The notes below the pieces were generated by a model. That model did no database searches, was not told the DNA's origin, and saw only the letters and a program-made list of their open reading frames with translations. Shown here piece after piece: positions 54,095 to 64,000 of a DNA stretch of 64,000 bases. The stretch lies in assembly GCA_963663135.2 (NCBI GenBank), contig CAXXRM010000003.1, positions 124,001 through 188,000 of the forward strand, read 5' to 3'. How positions within the stretch are numbered: position 1 is the stretch's first letter; each line of letters begins with the position of its first letter. A program made the position numbers and the translations under genes. The stretch is from Io17-Chloro-G2 sp963663135. GTDB lineage: Bacteria > Chloroflexota > Dehalococcoidia > Lucifugimonadales > UBA3495.

Positions 54095-54637
54095 AACCGC
54101 CTCCTTACTGCCGCCTCAATGATAGGAGACGCCAGCCCAATTAGCAATGAAATGACCTCCCCACTCCAGTGTCTTACAATTGTCATTAAATCCCCCCATC
54201 ACTCTTGCTGCAGCGGGAATCCAGACCCCATTCTCCCATCCAACCTGATGCGGGTCTGCAGGAATGGTCCAGGTGGGACGTCGAACTGTGCACCCGGCGC
54301 GTCTTAGCTGGCATAACCGTGTTGGTGCAGGACGGGGGTTCTAGATTCCCGCTGCGGCGAGAATGACGGGGGACAGAATGACGGGGGACAATTGAAAGGC
54401 CCTGCCCCCTCCACGTTACACCCGTCGTAACGGGAATCCAGAGCCTTTTCGGTGAGCAACAATGCTCACCCACACGCGGATTGTTCCGCCCGCCCTGGTC
54501 ATTCCCATCACGACGAGAATCACGGGGGACCCTTGAAAGGCCCTGCCAGGCCAAATTTCCCCGGTAGTGTTCAATGGCGATTACTGCTAGAATACGCCGC
54601 GATTTTCGACTGCTAAACCGTTGATTCTGGAGGCCCC
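54095..54637. repeat. Two adjacent MITE-like elements
   Basis: This 543-bp gene-free gap holds two copies of the dispersed element. 54174-54408 has outer ends CAATTGTC and GACAATTG, inner arms with the CGCCGCAGCGGGAATCC core in opposite orientation, and 31 bases identical to 34321-34351. 54409-54549 is a second, more decayed element with a perfect internal hairpin GGTGAGCA-ACAA-TGCTCACC at about 54451-54470. The ltaE Shine-Dalgarno follows. Confidence 0.8.
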
Positions 54638-55684
<1,047 letters not shown>

Positions 55685-55699
55685 ACGCCGCGGGGCTTA

Positions 55700-55900
55700 T
55701 CATTTTCTTCCCATAAGCTCGTCGCAACGGAACGCAGAGCGCTTTCCCACATTCAACCAGGTGAGAGTGGACCGGAATGGTCCAGGTGGGAAGTCGACCT
55801 GTCCACTCAGCGTCTTAGTTGGCATAACCGTGTTGGCGCATGATCAGGGCTCTGGATTCCCGCTGCGGCGAGAATGACGGCTGACAATGAGATGGCCCCG
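55700..55900. repeat. MITE-like element downstream of ltaE
   Basis: Shares with 54174-54408 the sequence from the GGAATGGTCCAGGTGGGA segment through TTGGCATAACCGTGTTGG to the right arm GGATTCCCGCTGCGGCGAGA. The left arm is more decayed. It lies in the 253-bp gap between ltaE and the convergent hydrolase gene. Confidence 0.8.
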
Positions 55901-55937
55901 ATTGATGCCCGCGGTGGCCTAGCGCGTCCTGGCCCCC

Positions 55938-56747
55938 TCAGGCGGCGGCCACCGGTTCCGGGATGGGCACGTACCGGGATATGAACACCCCGATAGCATC
56001 GGTTACCGCCTTGCAGAACGGCGGCACGCGGTCGAAGAAGTGGTTTTGTCCAGCGTAGATGTGCATGTCGAATGGGACCCCGCTCTTTTCCAGGGCGTCG
56101 CAGAACGCAAAAGTCATGGAGTGATGAACATTTACGTCGGCAGTCCCGTGGAATATCAACAACGGGGGATATTTCTCATTGACGTAGGTCATGGGGTTGG
56201 CGGCGGCGATCAACTCGTCGGAAGGGTTGGCCCCGAACATCGGCTCCAACTCCGGATTTCTCGCCGTGCCGCTTATGTCGGAAACCGGGGATGAGCCAAT
56301 CACCGCGGCAACCTCGCTGCTAATACCGGGATTGCCGCCGTCCCCCTCAAACTCGGGCGCGTTCGGCGTGCCGGCGGCCAGTAGGGCAAGCTGTCCGCCG
56401 GAAGACTTCCCCGCCACCACGATTAGTGAAGGGTCGATGCCCAGCATTTCATGGTTGGCCCGCATCCACCGGATATTGGCCTTAACGTCCTGAATCTGCG
56501 CCGGCCACGGCGCCTCGCTCATCACCCGGTACTCCCCTCCCACCATTACGTAGCCGCCGGCAGCCAATGCCAGGCCGTAGCGCTCCCCCAGGGGCGAACG
56601 GTCGGCGTTGCGCCAGCCGCCCCCCGGCAGCATCAAAATCCCCGGAACGGGAGCCGACGGGTTGGCGGGACGGAACACTTCGGCCCGCAACTCCCGGTCC
56701 CCGACTCTCGCCACCAACACATTCTCTTCAACCTTAACTTCACTCAT
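55938..56747 (-). CDS. Alpha/beta hydrolase, carboxylesterase-like
   Basis: The 269-residue hydrolase of the BD-FAE/esterase group shows an oxyanion-hole LPGGGWRNAD (where many have HGGG), the nucleophile elbow AGKSSGGQLA, an Asp in HGTADVNVH and the late His in AGQNHFFD. It likely hydrolyses esters or amides of small organics. Its start overlaps the rarA stop by 8 bp, so the two are translationally coupled, though no functional link is known. Confidence 0.88.
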   Translation of the reverse strand: MSEVKVEENVLVARVGDRELRAEVFRPANPSAPVPGILMLPGGGWRNADRSPLGERYGLALAAGGYVMVGGEYRVMSEAPWPAQIQDVKANIRWMRANHEMLGIDPSLIVVAGKSSGGQLALLAAGTPNAPEFEGDGGNPGISSEVAAVIGSSPVSDISGTARNPELEPMFGANPSDELIAAANPMTYVNEKYPPLLIFHGTADVNVHHSMTFAFCDALEKSGVPFDMHIYAGQNHFFDRVPPFCKAVTDAIGVFISRYVPIPEPVAAA

Positions 56748-58080
56748 GCTTTTCCTTCCACCAATCTTTCAATCGTTGTTCAATTTCCTTCTCGGACCCT
56801 TCCTGGGTGGGGGTGTAGTACCGGCGGTCCTTTAACGATGGCGGCAGAAATTCCTGCTCCACAAAGTGGCCGGAGTAGTTATGAGCGTACCGGTAACCCT
56901 TGCCGTAACCGCTGTCCCGCATCAAATTAGTGACCGCGTTTCGCAGATGCAGCGGGACCGGTTCGTTTCCCCGTTTACGAACGTCGTCCAGGGCCATCTC
57001 CAGGGCTGCGTACGCCGAGTTGCTCTTGGGAGCGGTAGCCAGGTAAACCGTGGCCTCGGCCAGCGGTATCCGGCCTTCCGGCATCCCCAGAAAGTGGACC
57101 GCCTGTTGGGCGGCCACGGCCACCGGCAAGGCCTCGGGCTGGGCCAAGCCAATGTCTTCGGCGGCCAGTATGACCAACCTCCGAGCGATGAACATTGGGT
57201 CCTCGCCCGCCTCGATCATGCGCGCCAACCAGTAGAGCGCGCCATCGGGAGAGGAGCCCCGCACCGACTTGATAAATGCGGAGATGGTGTCGTAGTGGCC
57301 GTCTCCGGCTTTGTCGTAGACACCGGAGCGGCGCTGCAGGGCGTCGGAGATGGTTTCCAGGTCGATGCTCCGGTGACCGGACTCATCCGGCGCGGTCGCA
57401 AACGCCGCCGTTTCCAGGGCGTTCAGCGCCACCCGGGCATCCCCGTTGGCCGCGTTTGTCAGTTGGTCCAACGCCCCTTGGTCCAGAGATGCGGACAACT
57501 TGCCCAGGCCGCGTTCCTTGTCCTCCAATGCTCGCCGGACTATTTCCGCAACCTGCCCCTCGGACAGGGGTTCCAGGGTGAAGACCCGGCAGCGGGACAG
57601 TAAGGGCGAAATGACCTCGAATGACGGGTTTTCGGTGGTGGCTCCGATGAAGGTAACCGTCCCATCTTCCACGTGAGGCAGGATTACGTCCTGTTGGGCT
57701 TTATTGAAACGGTGGATTTCATCCACAAAGAGAACAGTCCGCTGCTGGTGCATGGCCTGGGTTTCCCGGGCTTCGGCCACGATGCGGCGCAGGTCAGCCA
57801 CGCCCGACGTAACGGCGCTGACGGTCTCGATCCGCGCCCTGGTCGCGCCGGCCACCAAGCGCGCCAAGGTGGTCTTGCCGCTACCGGGAGGACCCCAAAG
57901 GATAAACGAGGGCAGCCGGTCCGCAGCCAAAGCCTTGCGGAGCACCCGGTCGGGGCCAACAACGTGCTCCTGACCGACAAAATCCTCAAAATCAGCGGGC
58001 CTGATCCGGTCCGCCAGGGGCGCATCCCCTGCCGCCCATTGCTTTCGACTATGCTCAAACAGGGATTCGGCTTGGGACAT
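56740..58080 (-). CDS. rarA: Replication-associated recombination protein A (MgsA/RarA)
   Basis: AAA+ ATPase that acts at stalled replication forks, related to clamp loaders and to eukaryotic WRNIP1. Walker A is LWGPPGSGKTTLAR (near residues 54-67), Walker B is TVLFVDEIHRFNKAQQD, sensor 1 is IGATTENPSFEV, and the C-terminal tetramerisation domain is present (LARMIEAGEDPMFIARRLVILA; AEATVYLATAPKSNSAY; YRYAHNY). Full length at 446 residues. Confidence 0.96.
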   Translation of the reverse strand: MSQAESLFEHSRKQWAAGDAPLADRIRPADFEDFVGQEHVVGPDRVLRKALAADRLPSFILWGPPGSGKTTLARLVAGATRARIETVSAVTSGVADLRRIVAEARETQAMHQQRTVLFVDEIHRFNKAQQDVILPHVEDGTVTFIGATTENPSFEVISPLLSRCRVFTLEPLSEGQVAEIVRRALEDKERGLGKLSASLDQGALDQLTNAANGDARVALNALETAAFATAPDESGHRSIDLETISDALQRRSGVYDKAGDGHYDTISAFIKSVRGSSPDGALYWLARMIEAGEDPMFIARRLVILAAEDIGLAQPEALPVAVAAQQAVHFLGMPEGRIPLAEATVYLATAPKSNSAYAALEMALDDVRKRGNEPVPLHLRNAVTNLMRDSGYGKGYRYAHNYSGHFVEQEFLPPSLKDRRYYTPTQEGSEKEIEQRLKDWWKEKHE

Positions 58081-58197
58081 TTTTGCTCCCTCGGGGCTCC
58101 ATACAGGGGATTATCTTCCCAACGGCCCAGCAAATCCACCCGCCCAAACGCGCCACCCGCAGACCCCCGTCACCAAACCCCGGCGGCGGGAGAATCC

Positions 58198-59208
58198 TTA
58201 CCGGAAGTGCGGCATGACCTCCCTGGAAAATAGCTCCATGGACTGCTTTACCTCATGGAAAGGCTGGGCGCCCCCCATGTCGAACCAGCACATTATTTCC
58301 TGGGAATTGAATCTCTCTTTAATCTTCCGCAACCGGGCGATGCACTCCTCCGGGTCCCCGATGGCCCCGAATTGCTCTTGGACTGACTGATAAGTGAGAC
58401 TCATGGCCCGGGAAGAGCCGCGGCCTGTGCTGGCCTCTCTGAGGGATTCCAGGTAGGCTTCAACAGTCGCGCTGGCAAGAGCATGGGCCTGGCTGGAGTC
58501 CTCCGCCACAAAGGTGGGCACTGCAACGTTGACCTTGAACTCTGCGGGGTCCAGTCCGTGCTGGGCCAGGGTTCTCCGGTATACGTCCAGGCCGGTTTGG
58601 ACGCCTTCGTTGGTTGCGATTATCGGGGCCACCAGGATATTGTGCCCCATGTCGCCCACCAGTTGAAATGTGTCTGAGCCATTGGCCGCAACGTACACGG
58701 GAGGATGCGGTTTTTGGTGGGTCTTGGGAACAACGCTCAGCCCATGAGCCTGGTAATGCCTTCCTTTGAAGGTTAAAGGGCCATCGCCCCATGCCCGTAG
58801 AATGAAGTCCACGGCCTCTTCGAACTTACCCCTGCCTTCCCCGGGATCGATCCCATACCCTTCGAAATGACTGGGGTTCGACCCGCGGCCAATGCCAAAA
58901 ATCGCCCTTCCCTTGGATAGGACGTCCAGGGTGGCCATCTCCTCAGCGAGGCGGATGGGGCTGTGCAACGGCACCAGGTTAACCGCCGTGCCGATCTTGA
59001 TCCTGGTGGTGGTCTGGGCGATGGCGGCGGCGGCGAGCAAGGGGGCTGGCATCACGGAGAACCTGGGATTGAAGTGCAACTCCGCCAGCCACACGGAATC
59101 AAATCCCAACCGATCGGCCAACTGGGCGGCGGCGATCATATCGGAATAGCGCTCCACCGGGTCTTGGCCTGGGTTGCAAGGCAGTTGGTAAAAGATTCCA
59201 AATTCCAT
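58198..59208 (-). CDS. LLM-class flavin-dependent oxidoreductase
   Basis: The luciferase-like monooxygenase fold of about 336 residues uses F420 or FMN with reduced flavin. MEFGIFYQLPCN starts the barrel; LGFDSVWLAELHFNPRFSVMPAPLL and GIGRGSNPSHFEGYGI are typical of the group. ATG 59208 with GAGAGGA upstream is preferred over TTG 59214. It stands alone between rarA and the carboxylase gene. The substrate is unknown; this family is common in heterotrophic Chloroflexota and Actinobacteria. Confidence 0.9.
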   Translation of the reverse strand: MEFGIFYQLPCNPGQDPVERYSDMIAAAQLADRLGFDSVWLAELHFNPRFSVMPAPLLAAAAIAQTTTRIKIGTAVNLVPLHSPIRLAEEMATLDVLSKGRAIFGIGRGSNPSHFEGYGIDPGEGRGKFEEAVDFILRAWGDGPLTFKGRHYQAHGLSVVPKTHQKPHPPVYVAANGSDTFQLVGDMGHNILVAPIIATNEGVQTGLDVYRRTLAQHGLDPAEFKVNVAVPTFVAEDSSQAHALASATVEAYLESLREASTGRGSSRAMSLTYQSVQEQFGAIGDPEECIARLRKIKERFNSQEIMCWFDMGGAQPFHEVKQSMELFSREVMPHFR

Positions 59209-59327
59209 GGGCAATGTCCTCTCAAAAAAGTCCAGTCGGAAGTGCAGTTATATGGCCTCGCCGATAATCCAGGCCAAGGACGCCAGCGCGTGATTAGGCC
59301 CTGCGGCCGGTTGACATCAAATGCGGT

Positions 59328-60893
59328 CTACAGAGGTATGTTTCCGTGTTTCTTGGCCGGCAGGGTGTCCCGCTTGTTTTGCAGCATCTCCAGGGCTCGG
59401 ATCAGCTGGGGCCGGGTCTCCGCAGGATCAATCACGTCGTCAATGAAGCCGCGGCTGGCGGCAACGTAGGGGTTCGTGAACCGGTCCTTATATTCATCCA
59501 TCAGTTCCCGGCGGGTTTCCTGGGGGTTGTCCGCCTTGCTCAGCAACTCCCGGTAAATGATGTTGACCGCGCCCTCGGCCCCCATCACCGCTATTTCCGC
59601 CGACGGCCAAACCAGGTTCACGTCGGCGCGCAGGTGCTTGCTGCTCATCACGATGTAGGCCCCGCCGTAAGCCTTGCGGGTAATGATACTGACTTTGGGG
59701 ACCGTGGCCTCGGCGTAGGCGTAGATCAGCTTGGCCCCGTGACGAATGATGCCCCCGTACTCCTGGTCTACGCCCGGCATGAAACCCGGCACGTCCACAA
59801 AGGTCACCAGGGGTATGTTGAAGCAGTCGCAGAACCGGACGAATCGCGCCGCCTTGTTGGACGCGTCAATGTCCAGCACTCCCGCCATGTAATCGGGCTG
59901 GTTGCCCACGAAGCCCACCGTACGGCCATTCATGCGCCCGAACCCGACCACGATGTTGGGGGCAAAACTCTGGTGGACTTCCAGAAACTCCTCGTCGTCG
60001 GTCACCTTGTAAATCAGGTCGCGCATGTCGTACGGGCGGTTGGAATCATCAGGAGCCAGGTAACGCAGGTCCGGCTCTTCCCGGGTCGCCGGGTCGGTTG
60101 TAGGAACCAGGGGCGAGTCATCCACGTTGTTGGAAGGGAGGAACGACAAGAGCCGGCGCACCTCTTCCAGGCACTCCTCTTCGCTGTCAAGGACAAAGTG
60201 GGTCACGCCGCTGCGGGTGGCATGAGACGTCGCTCCCCCCAGTTCCTCGTGGGTCACGTCCTCCCCGGTCACCGTCTTGATTACGTCTGGACCCGTGATG
60301 TACATCTGGCCGATGCCTTGAACCATGAACACAAAATCGGTAATCCCCGGAGAATAGACCGCTCCTCCGGCTGCCGGTCCGACAATGACCGATATCTGGG
60401 GTATGACCCCCGAAAACAGGGTGTTGCGTAGGAAGATGTCCCCGTATGCCGCCAGGCTGCCCGCCCCTTCCTGGATTCTGGCCCCGCCGGAGTCGTTGAT
60501 TCCAACCACCGGGCACCCGGTTTTTCCGGCCAGGTCCATAACCTTGCAGATTTTTTCGCTTACCACCTCGGACAGTGACCCTCCGAAAACGGTGAAGTCC
60601 TGGGCATAGACGAAGACCTGCCGGCCCTCCACCATGCCGTATCCGGTCACCACCGCATCACCCAGGAACTTTTGATCGCCCAGGCCAAACTCGGTGGTGC
60701 GATGGGTCACAAAGGTGTCCAACTCCTTGAAGGTGTTCGGGTCCATCAGCAGGGCAATCCGCTCCCGGGCGCTCAGTTTACCCCGGTTGTGCTGCTGGTC
60801 GATCCGAGTCTCCCCGCCGCCCAGGTGAGCCCGGTGGCGCATCTCAGCCAGGTCTTGGAGTTTCTGGTCGATGGCGCGATTCTCTGAAGTCAA
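59328..60893 (-). CDS. Acyl-CoA carboxylase beta (carboxyltransferase) subunit, propionyl/methylmalonyl type
   Basis: The 521-residue carboxyltransferase is of the PccB/MmdA type, which moves carboxyl groups to or from propionyl-CoA or related acyl-CoAs. RGKLSARERIALLMDP at the N-terminus, INDSGGARIQEGAGSLAAYGDIF and the GPAAGGAVYSPGITDF oxyanion site are present, with the second-half DVPGFMPGVDQEYGGIIRHGAKLIYAYAEATVPKVS. The expected start for the methylmalonyl-CoA pathway. It is separate from the fused AccDA at 13-15 kb, so the cell has at least two carboxyltransferases. No biotin carboxylase gene is adjacent. Confidence 0.94.
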   Translation of the reverse strand: MTSENRAIDQKLQDLAEMRHRAHLGGGETRIDQQHNRGKLSARERIALLMDPNTFKELDTFVTHRTTEFGLGDQKFLGDAVVTGYGMVEGRQVFVYAQDFTVFGGSLSEVVSEKICKVMDLAGKTGCPVVGINDSGGARIQEGAGSLAAYGDIFLRNTLFSGVIPQISVIVGPAAGGAVYSPGITDFVFMVQGIGQMYITGPDVIKTVTGEDVTHEELGGATSHATRSGVTHFVLDSEEECLEEVRRLLSFLPSNNVDDSPLVPTTDPATREEPDLRYLAPDDSNRPYDMRDLIYKVTDDEEFLEVHQSFAPNIVVGFGRMNGRTVGFVGNQPDYMAGVLDIDASNKAARFVRFCDCFNIPLVTFVDVPGFMPGVDQEYGGIIRHGAKLIYAYAEATVPKVSIITRKAYGGAYIVMSSKHLRADVNLVWPSAEIAVMGAEGAVNIIYRELLSKADNPQETRRELMDEYKDRFTNPYVAASRGFIDDVIDPAETRPQLIRALEMLQNKRDTLPAKKHGNIPL

Positions 60894-61040
60894 AGAAGCT
60901 CCGGCAGTCGGTGTGCGGGACCGTCAGATTGGGAGGGTGAAATCACGTAAATCGTAGCAGACCGCCATACCCCCTGCAAGGCGAGCGGCGGGTGGTAGAA
61001 TGGCCCTTGAGGCTGGGCCGGGACACATCCCGGACCGGCC

Positions 61041-61955
61041 ATGACCCATCCTGCCAGCTGGGTTTCAGCAACCGATCACATGACATCATCAACCGGCGCC
61101 GATATTCTGAAAGTCGCCAATGGGGAACCCCTGGTCTGGGGAAGGCGCACCTATGTAATGGGCATCGTCAACGTCACGCCGGACTCGTTTTCCGGGGACG
61201 GCCTGGCACAAGGCGGCCCTGAAGAAACCGTTGCCGCCGCGCTGAGGAAAGGGCTCGAATTCCAGGAAGCCGGAGCAGACTTCCTGGACATAGGCGCCGA
61301 GTCCACCCGGCCCGGCAACCAGCCCATCCCGGCCCAAGAGGAACTGGACCGGTTGATGCCTCCGCTGGAAGCCCTGGCCCGCAACCTGACCGTCCCTATC
61401 AGCGTCGACACGTACAAGTCATCGGTGGCCCGGGAAGCCCTTCGTGCGGGGGCGTCGATCGTCAACGACGTGTGGGGACTCAAGCGAGACCCGGCTTTGG
61501 CGTCGGTGACGGCGGAAGCAGGGGGGTTCCTGGTGTTGATGCACAACCAGGAACGCGCTGTTTATCGAGACCTGTTGCCCGACATCCTGGAGAGCTTGAA
61601 GCAAAGCTGTCAACACGCCACGGAGGCCGGGGTATCCCAGGAGAAAATCATCCTGGACCCGGGGATCGGGTTTGGCAAAACCCCCGAGCACAACCTGGAA
61701 ATTCTCCGAAGACTGGCTGAGTTCAAGAAGCCGGGATTCCCGTTGCTGGTGGGCGTTTCGCGGAAGTCCACGATTGGCCGGGTGTTGCACCGTCCGGTGG
61801 ACCAACGACTCCACGGCACCTCGGCCGCGGTGACCCTGGCCATCGCCGGCGGAGCCGATGTCGTAAGGGTGCACGACGTAACCGAGATGGTCCAGGTAAG
61901 CCGCATGACCGACGCCGTGGTCCGGGGTTGGCGTCCCGATGGTTGGAAAGGGTGA
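61041..61955 (+). CDS. folP: Dihydropteroate synthase
   Basis: Joins the pterin diphosphate to p-aminobenzoate in folate synthesis. YVMGIVNVTPDSFSGDG and ADFLDIGAESTRPGN are the two family signatures; the LGVSRKSTIGR-type loop reads LLVGVSRKSTIGRVL. The start is ATG 61041 or 61080 (MTSSTGADIL); the earlier residues add little. Its stop overlaps the folK start (GTGA), the classic folP-folK order. Confidence 0.95.
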   Translation: MTHPASWVSATDHMTSSTGADILKVANGEPLVWGRRTYVMGIVNVTPDSFSGDGLAQGGPEETVAAALRKGLEFQEAGADFLDIGAESTRPGNQPIPAQEELDRLMPPLEALARNLTVPISVDTYKSSVAREALRAGASIVNDVWGLKRDPALASVTAEAGGFLVLMHNQERAVYRDLLPDILESLKQSCQHATEAGVSQEKIILDPGIGFGKTPEHNLEILRRLAEFKKPGFPLLVGVSRKSTIGRVLHRPVDQRLHGTSAAVTLAIAGGADVVRVHDVTEMVQVSRMTDAVVRGWRPDGWKG

Positions 61956-62509
61956 GCCTCAGCTGCCGCAGGGACAACCCGGCCACGGTCTACCTCGGGT
62001 TGGGCTCGAACCTTGGTTGCCGCAGCGCCAACCTGGAGCAAGCCCTACAACACATCAAAAGGTTCCCCCAAACCGGGACCGGAGCCGCACACCCCAGCCT
62101 CTTTGCCAAAGTCATCCGGGCTTCCTCAATCTATGAGACCCAACCCTGGGGATACCTTGACCAAGGCCCCTTCCTCAACCAGGTGTTGGAAGTGGCAACC
62201 AACATCTCCCCCCAATTGTTGCTTGCTGAGATCAAAGCGGCCGAGCAATCCCTGGGCCGGGAGCCCGGCATCCGTTACGGCCCCCGGCTGATCGACATCG
62301 ACATCCTGTTTTATGGCGACCAGGTGATTGACAGCCCTGACCTCACCGTTCCCCACCCCCGTTTGCACCTGCGGTCGTTTGTCCTGGTGCCCCTGGCTGA
62401 ACTGGACCCCGGCCTGTTCCACCCAATTCTGGACGCACGGGTTGATGACCTCTGCGCTCGCGCCGAGGGGAAAGAAGTAGTCACGCTTTGGGGCAAATCT
62501 GCCGCTTGA
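61952..62509 (+). CDS. folK: 2-amino-4-hydroxy-6-hydroxymethyldihydropteridine diphosphokinase
   Basis: Transfers diphosphate from ATP to the pterin alcohol, the step before FolP. VYLGLGSNLG at the start, SIYETQPWGYLDQGPFLNQV and the signature GPRLIDIDILFYGD are intact. GTG 61952, overlapping the folP stop by 4 bp, is chosen over TTG 61928. At 185 residues it is full length. folB and folE are not in the window. Confidence 0.94.
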   Translation: MSLSCRRDNPATVYLGLGSNLGCRSANLEQALQHIKRFPQTGTGAAHPSLFAKVIRASSIYETQPWGYLDQGPFLNQVLEVATNISPQLLLAEIKAAEQSLGREPGIRYGPRLIDIDILFYGDQVIDSPDLTVPHPRLHLRSFVLVPLAELDPGLFHPILDARVDDLCARAEGKEVVTLWGKSAA

Positions 62510-62562
62510 AGCTCTGCGGACTGGGTTCAACTCCCCTCTAGCCTCCGTGCCCGCGAGGGCGG

Positions 62563-62591
62563 TTGACAATCCATTGGGACTGGCGGATATT
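62563..62591 (+). promoter_or_regulatory. Candidate promoter of groEL
   Basis: A perfect TTGACA (62563-62568), 17-bp spacer and GATATT (62586-62591) lie about 105 bases before the groEL start. No CIRCE inverted repeat (TTAGCACTC-N9-GAGTGCTAA) is seen in the 187-bp gap. Confidence 0.5.
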
Positions 62592-62696
62592 TAACGTAAG
62601 GCGAATTGCGCGACAGCCACCGCGGTCTAATATCCGCCGCGGAAGAACGCGCGGTACCAGAAAGGCTCTACATTACAAATACGAGGGGAGACAGGA

Positions 62697-64000
62697 ATGG
62701 CAGACAAGCAAATAACTTTTAGCGCCGAGGCGCACCAGAGCCTGATGCGCGGCGTCAATGAACTCGGCCGGGTTGTGGGGTTAACCCTGGGACCGAGCGG
62801 CCGCAACGTGTTGCTCAGCCGGACGTTCGGTTTGCCGATCGTGTGCAGCGACGGAGTGACCATTGCCAAGGAAGTCGAGTTGCCCGACCCATACGAAAAC
62901 CAGGGAGCGCAGTTGGTCAAGGAGGCCGCGTCAAAGACCAATGACGTTGTCGGAGACGGCACCACCACCTCCGTGGTCCTGACCCGGGCCTTGTTGAGGC
63001 AGGGGTTCATGAACCTCGCCGCCGGCGCCAACGGCATGGGAATGAAGGCGGGGATTGAGCTAGCCGTTGCCGCCGTGGTCGACGAACTCAAGAAAATGGC
63101 CACCCCGGTGAGCGGCCGCGAGCAAATCGCCAGGGTTGCGGCCCTATCCGCCCACGAAGAAGCCATAGCCCAACTGCTGGCCGACGCCATGGACAAGGTG
63201 GGCCGGGAAGGCGTGATTACCGTCGAAGAATCCAAGTCCCTCACCGATGAGTTGGAGTTCGTCGAGGGAGTCCGTGTGGACCGCGGCTACCTTTCGCCAC
63301 ACTTCGTCACCGATGCCGACCGGATGGAAGTGGCCCTGGACGAACCCAGGTTCCTGCTGACCGACCAAAAGATCAGTACCCCTAACGATCTGGTCCCCAT
63401 CATGGAAAAGATCATCAACAGCGAAAAGCGCCCTCTGGTGGTCATTGCCGAGGATGTAGACGGGGAGGCCCTGGCCACCATGGTGGTCAACAAGATGCGC
63501 GGCACTTTGGCCTGTGTCGCCGTCAAAGCGCCCGGATTCGGCGAACGTCGAAAGGCCTTGTTGGAAGACGTGGCCATTCTAACCGGCGCCACCGTCATCA
63601 GTTCCGACACCGGCCTCAAGCTGGACGACGCTGAATTGAGCCACCTGGGAACGGCGCGCCGCATCGTAGTGTCCAAGGACGAGTCCACCATCATCGAAGG
63701 CCGCGGGTCTGCGCAGGCCGTCACCGACAGGGCCGCCCAACTCAAGGTGCAGATCGAGGAAACCTCCTCGGACTATGACCGGGAGAAACTTCAGGAGCGG
63801 ATGGCCTCACTGGCCGGAGGCGTTGCCGTGCTGAAAGTCGGCGGCGCGACCGAGCCGGAGGTAAACGAGCGGAAATCACGCACTGAAGATGCGTTGGCAG
63901 CCACCCGCGCCGCGGTGGAAGAAGGAATCGTCCCCGGCGGCGGCGTGGCCATCGTGCGGTCGGAACCCGTGCTGGAAAGGCTGGAAGCCGAGCTTTCCGG
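62697..64000 (+). CDS. groEL: Chaperonin GroEL, 3' end outside window
   Basis: The first 434 residues of a 60-kDa chaperonin. The ATP-site GDGTTT (86-91, including Asp87) is intact, with TLGPSGRNVLL near residue 30, PYENQGAQLVKEAASKTND and GVAVLKVGGATEPEVNERKSRTEDAL. ATG 62697 follows AGGGGAGACAGGA. Residues that are nearly invariant elsewhere differ (GLPIVCSDGV for GSP.IT.DGV), so this copy is divergent. No groES precedes it and no CIRCE operator is visible, so it is probably a secondary copy or a lineage with unlinked groES. Truncated by the window edge. Confidence 0.93.
   Translation, partial: MADKQITFSAEAHQSLMRGVNELGRVVGLTLGPSGRNVLLSRTFGLPIVCSDGVTIAKEVELPDPYENQGAQLVKEAASKTNDVVGDGTTTSVVLTRALLRQGFMNLAAGANGMGMKAGIELAVAAVVDELKKMATPVSGREQIARVAALSAHEEAIAQLLADAMDKVGREGVITVEESKSLTDELEFVEGVRVDRGYLSPHFVTDADRMEVALDEPRFLLTDQKISTPNDLVPIMEKIINSEKRPLVVIAEDVDGEALATMVVNKMRGTLACVAVKAPGFGERRKALLEDVAILTGATVISSDTGLKLDDAELSHLGTARRIVVSKDESTIIEGRGSAQAVTDRAAQLKVQIEETSSDYDREKLQERMASLAGGVAVLKVGGATEPEVNERKSRTEDALAATRAAVEEGIVPGGGVAIVRSEPVLERLEAELS

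Overview
This 64 kb window of about 60% GC encodes a free-living, chemoheterotrophic bacterium. No rRNA or tRNA gene was recognised by eye. The best guess for the source is a Chloroflexota genome, of the Dehalococcoidia/SAR202 type. The grounds are one beta-alpha fused acetyl-CoA carboxylase carboxyltransferase, many solitary enzyme genes in short divergent transcription units, flavin-dependent LLM and amidohydrolase-type catabolic genes, lipoproteins with Pro/Thr-rich linkers, and a dispersed repeat family with the core CTCGCCGCAGCGGGAATCC. This assignment is inference; no marker gene tree was made.

Layout. 0-4 kb: end of a MoxR/DUF58 operon. 4-10.5 kb: class III extradiol dioxygenase with a perfect 133-bp tandem duplication at its 3' end, a secreted oligopeptidase B-like lipoprotein, and a peptide/nickel-type ABC solute-binding lipoprotein. 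10.7-11.6 kb: Phd-VapC toxin-antitoxin pair. 12.3-15.5 kb: Fe-S assembly pair (MIP18-like, Mrp) facing a fused AccDA. 15.8-20.4 kb: amidase with a small GatC/AtzG-like subunit, two tandem polysaccharide-deacetylase paralogues and a metal-dependent hydrolase, a likely amide/ureide catabolic group. 20.4-21.3 kb: second VapBC-type pair with an unusual zinc-ribbon antitoxin. 21.4-26.2 kb: tilS, a phosphatase, a CNNM/CorC membrane protein and tsaD. 27.1-29.2 kb: T-box leader with terminator, then ilvB. 29.2-33 kb: DUF4349 lipoprotein, a small helix-turn-helix protein and fumC.

33-41 kb is the accessory part. It has a seven-copy 168/169-bp tandem repeat array, a divergent iron-type alcohol dehydrogenase, a secreted beta-propeller/LRR protein flanked by direct repeats, hicB with a decayed hicA, two PaREP1/HEPN-like small proteins that share an upstream hairpin element, a 51-bp tandem repeat block, and an unrecognised two-repeat protein gene broken by a single missing base.

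41-64 kb returns mainly to housekeeping: mtaB, an MBL hydrolase, DUF1800 plus NHL proteins, a DNA methyltransferase with a small partner, glnS-gltX, rluD-lspA, ltaE between two MITE-like elements, rarA, an LLM oxidoreductase, an acyl-CoA carboxylase beta subunit, folP-folK and a groEL cut by the window edge.

The most novel material is the repeat-rich 30-41 kb and 54-56 kb regions, the frame-broken duplicated-domain gene at 39.6-40.8 kb, and several housekeeping enzymes with zinc-ribbon additions or lost ligands.
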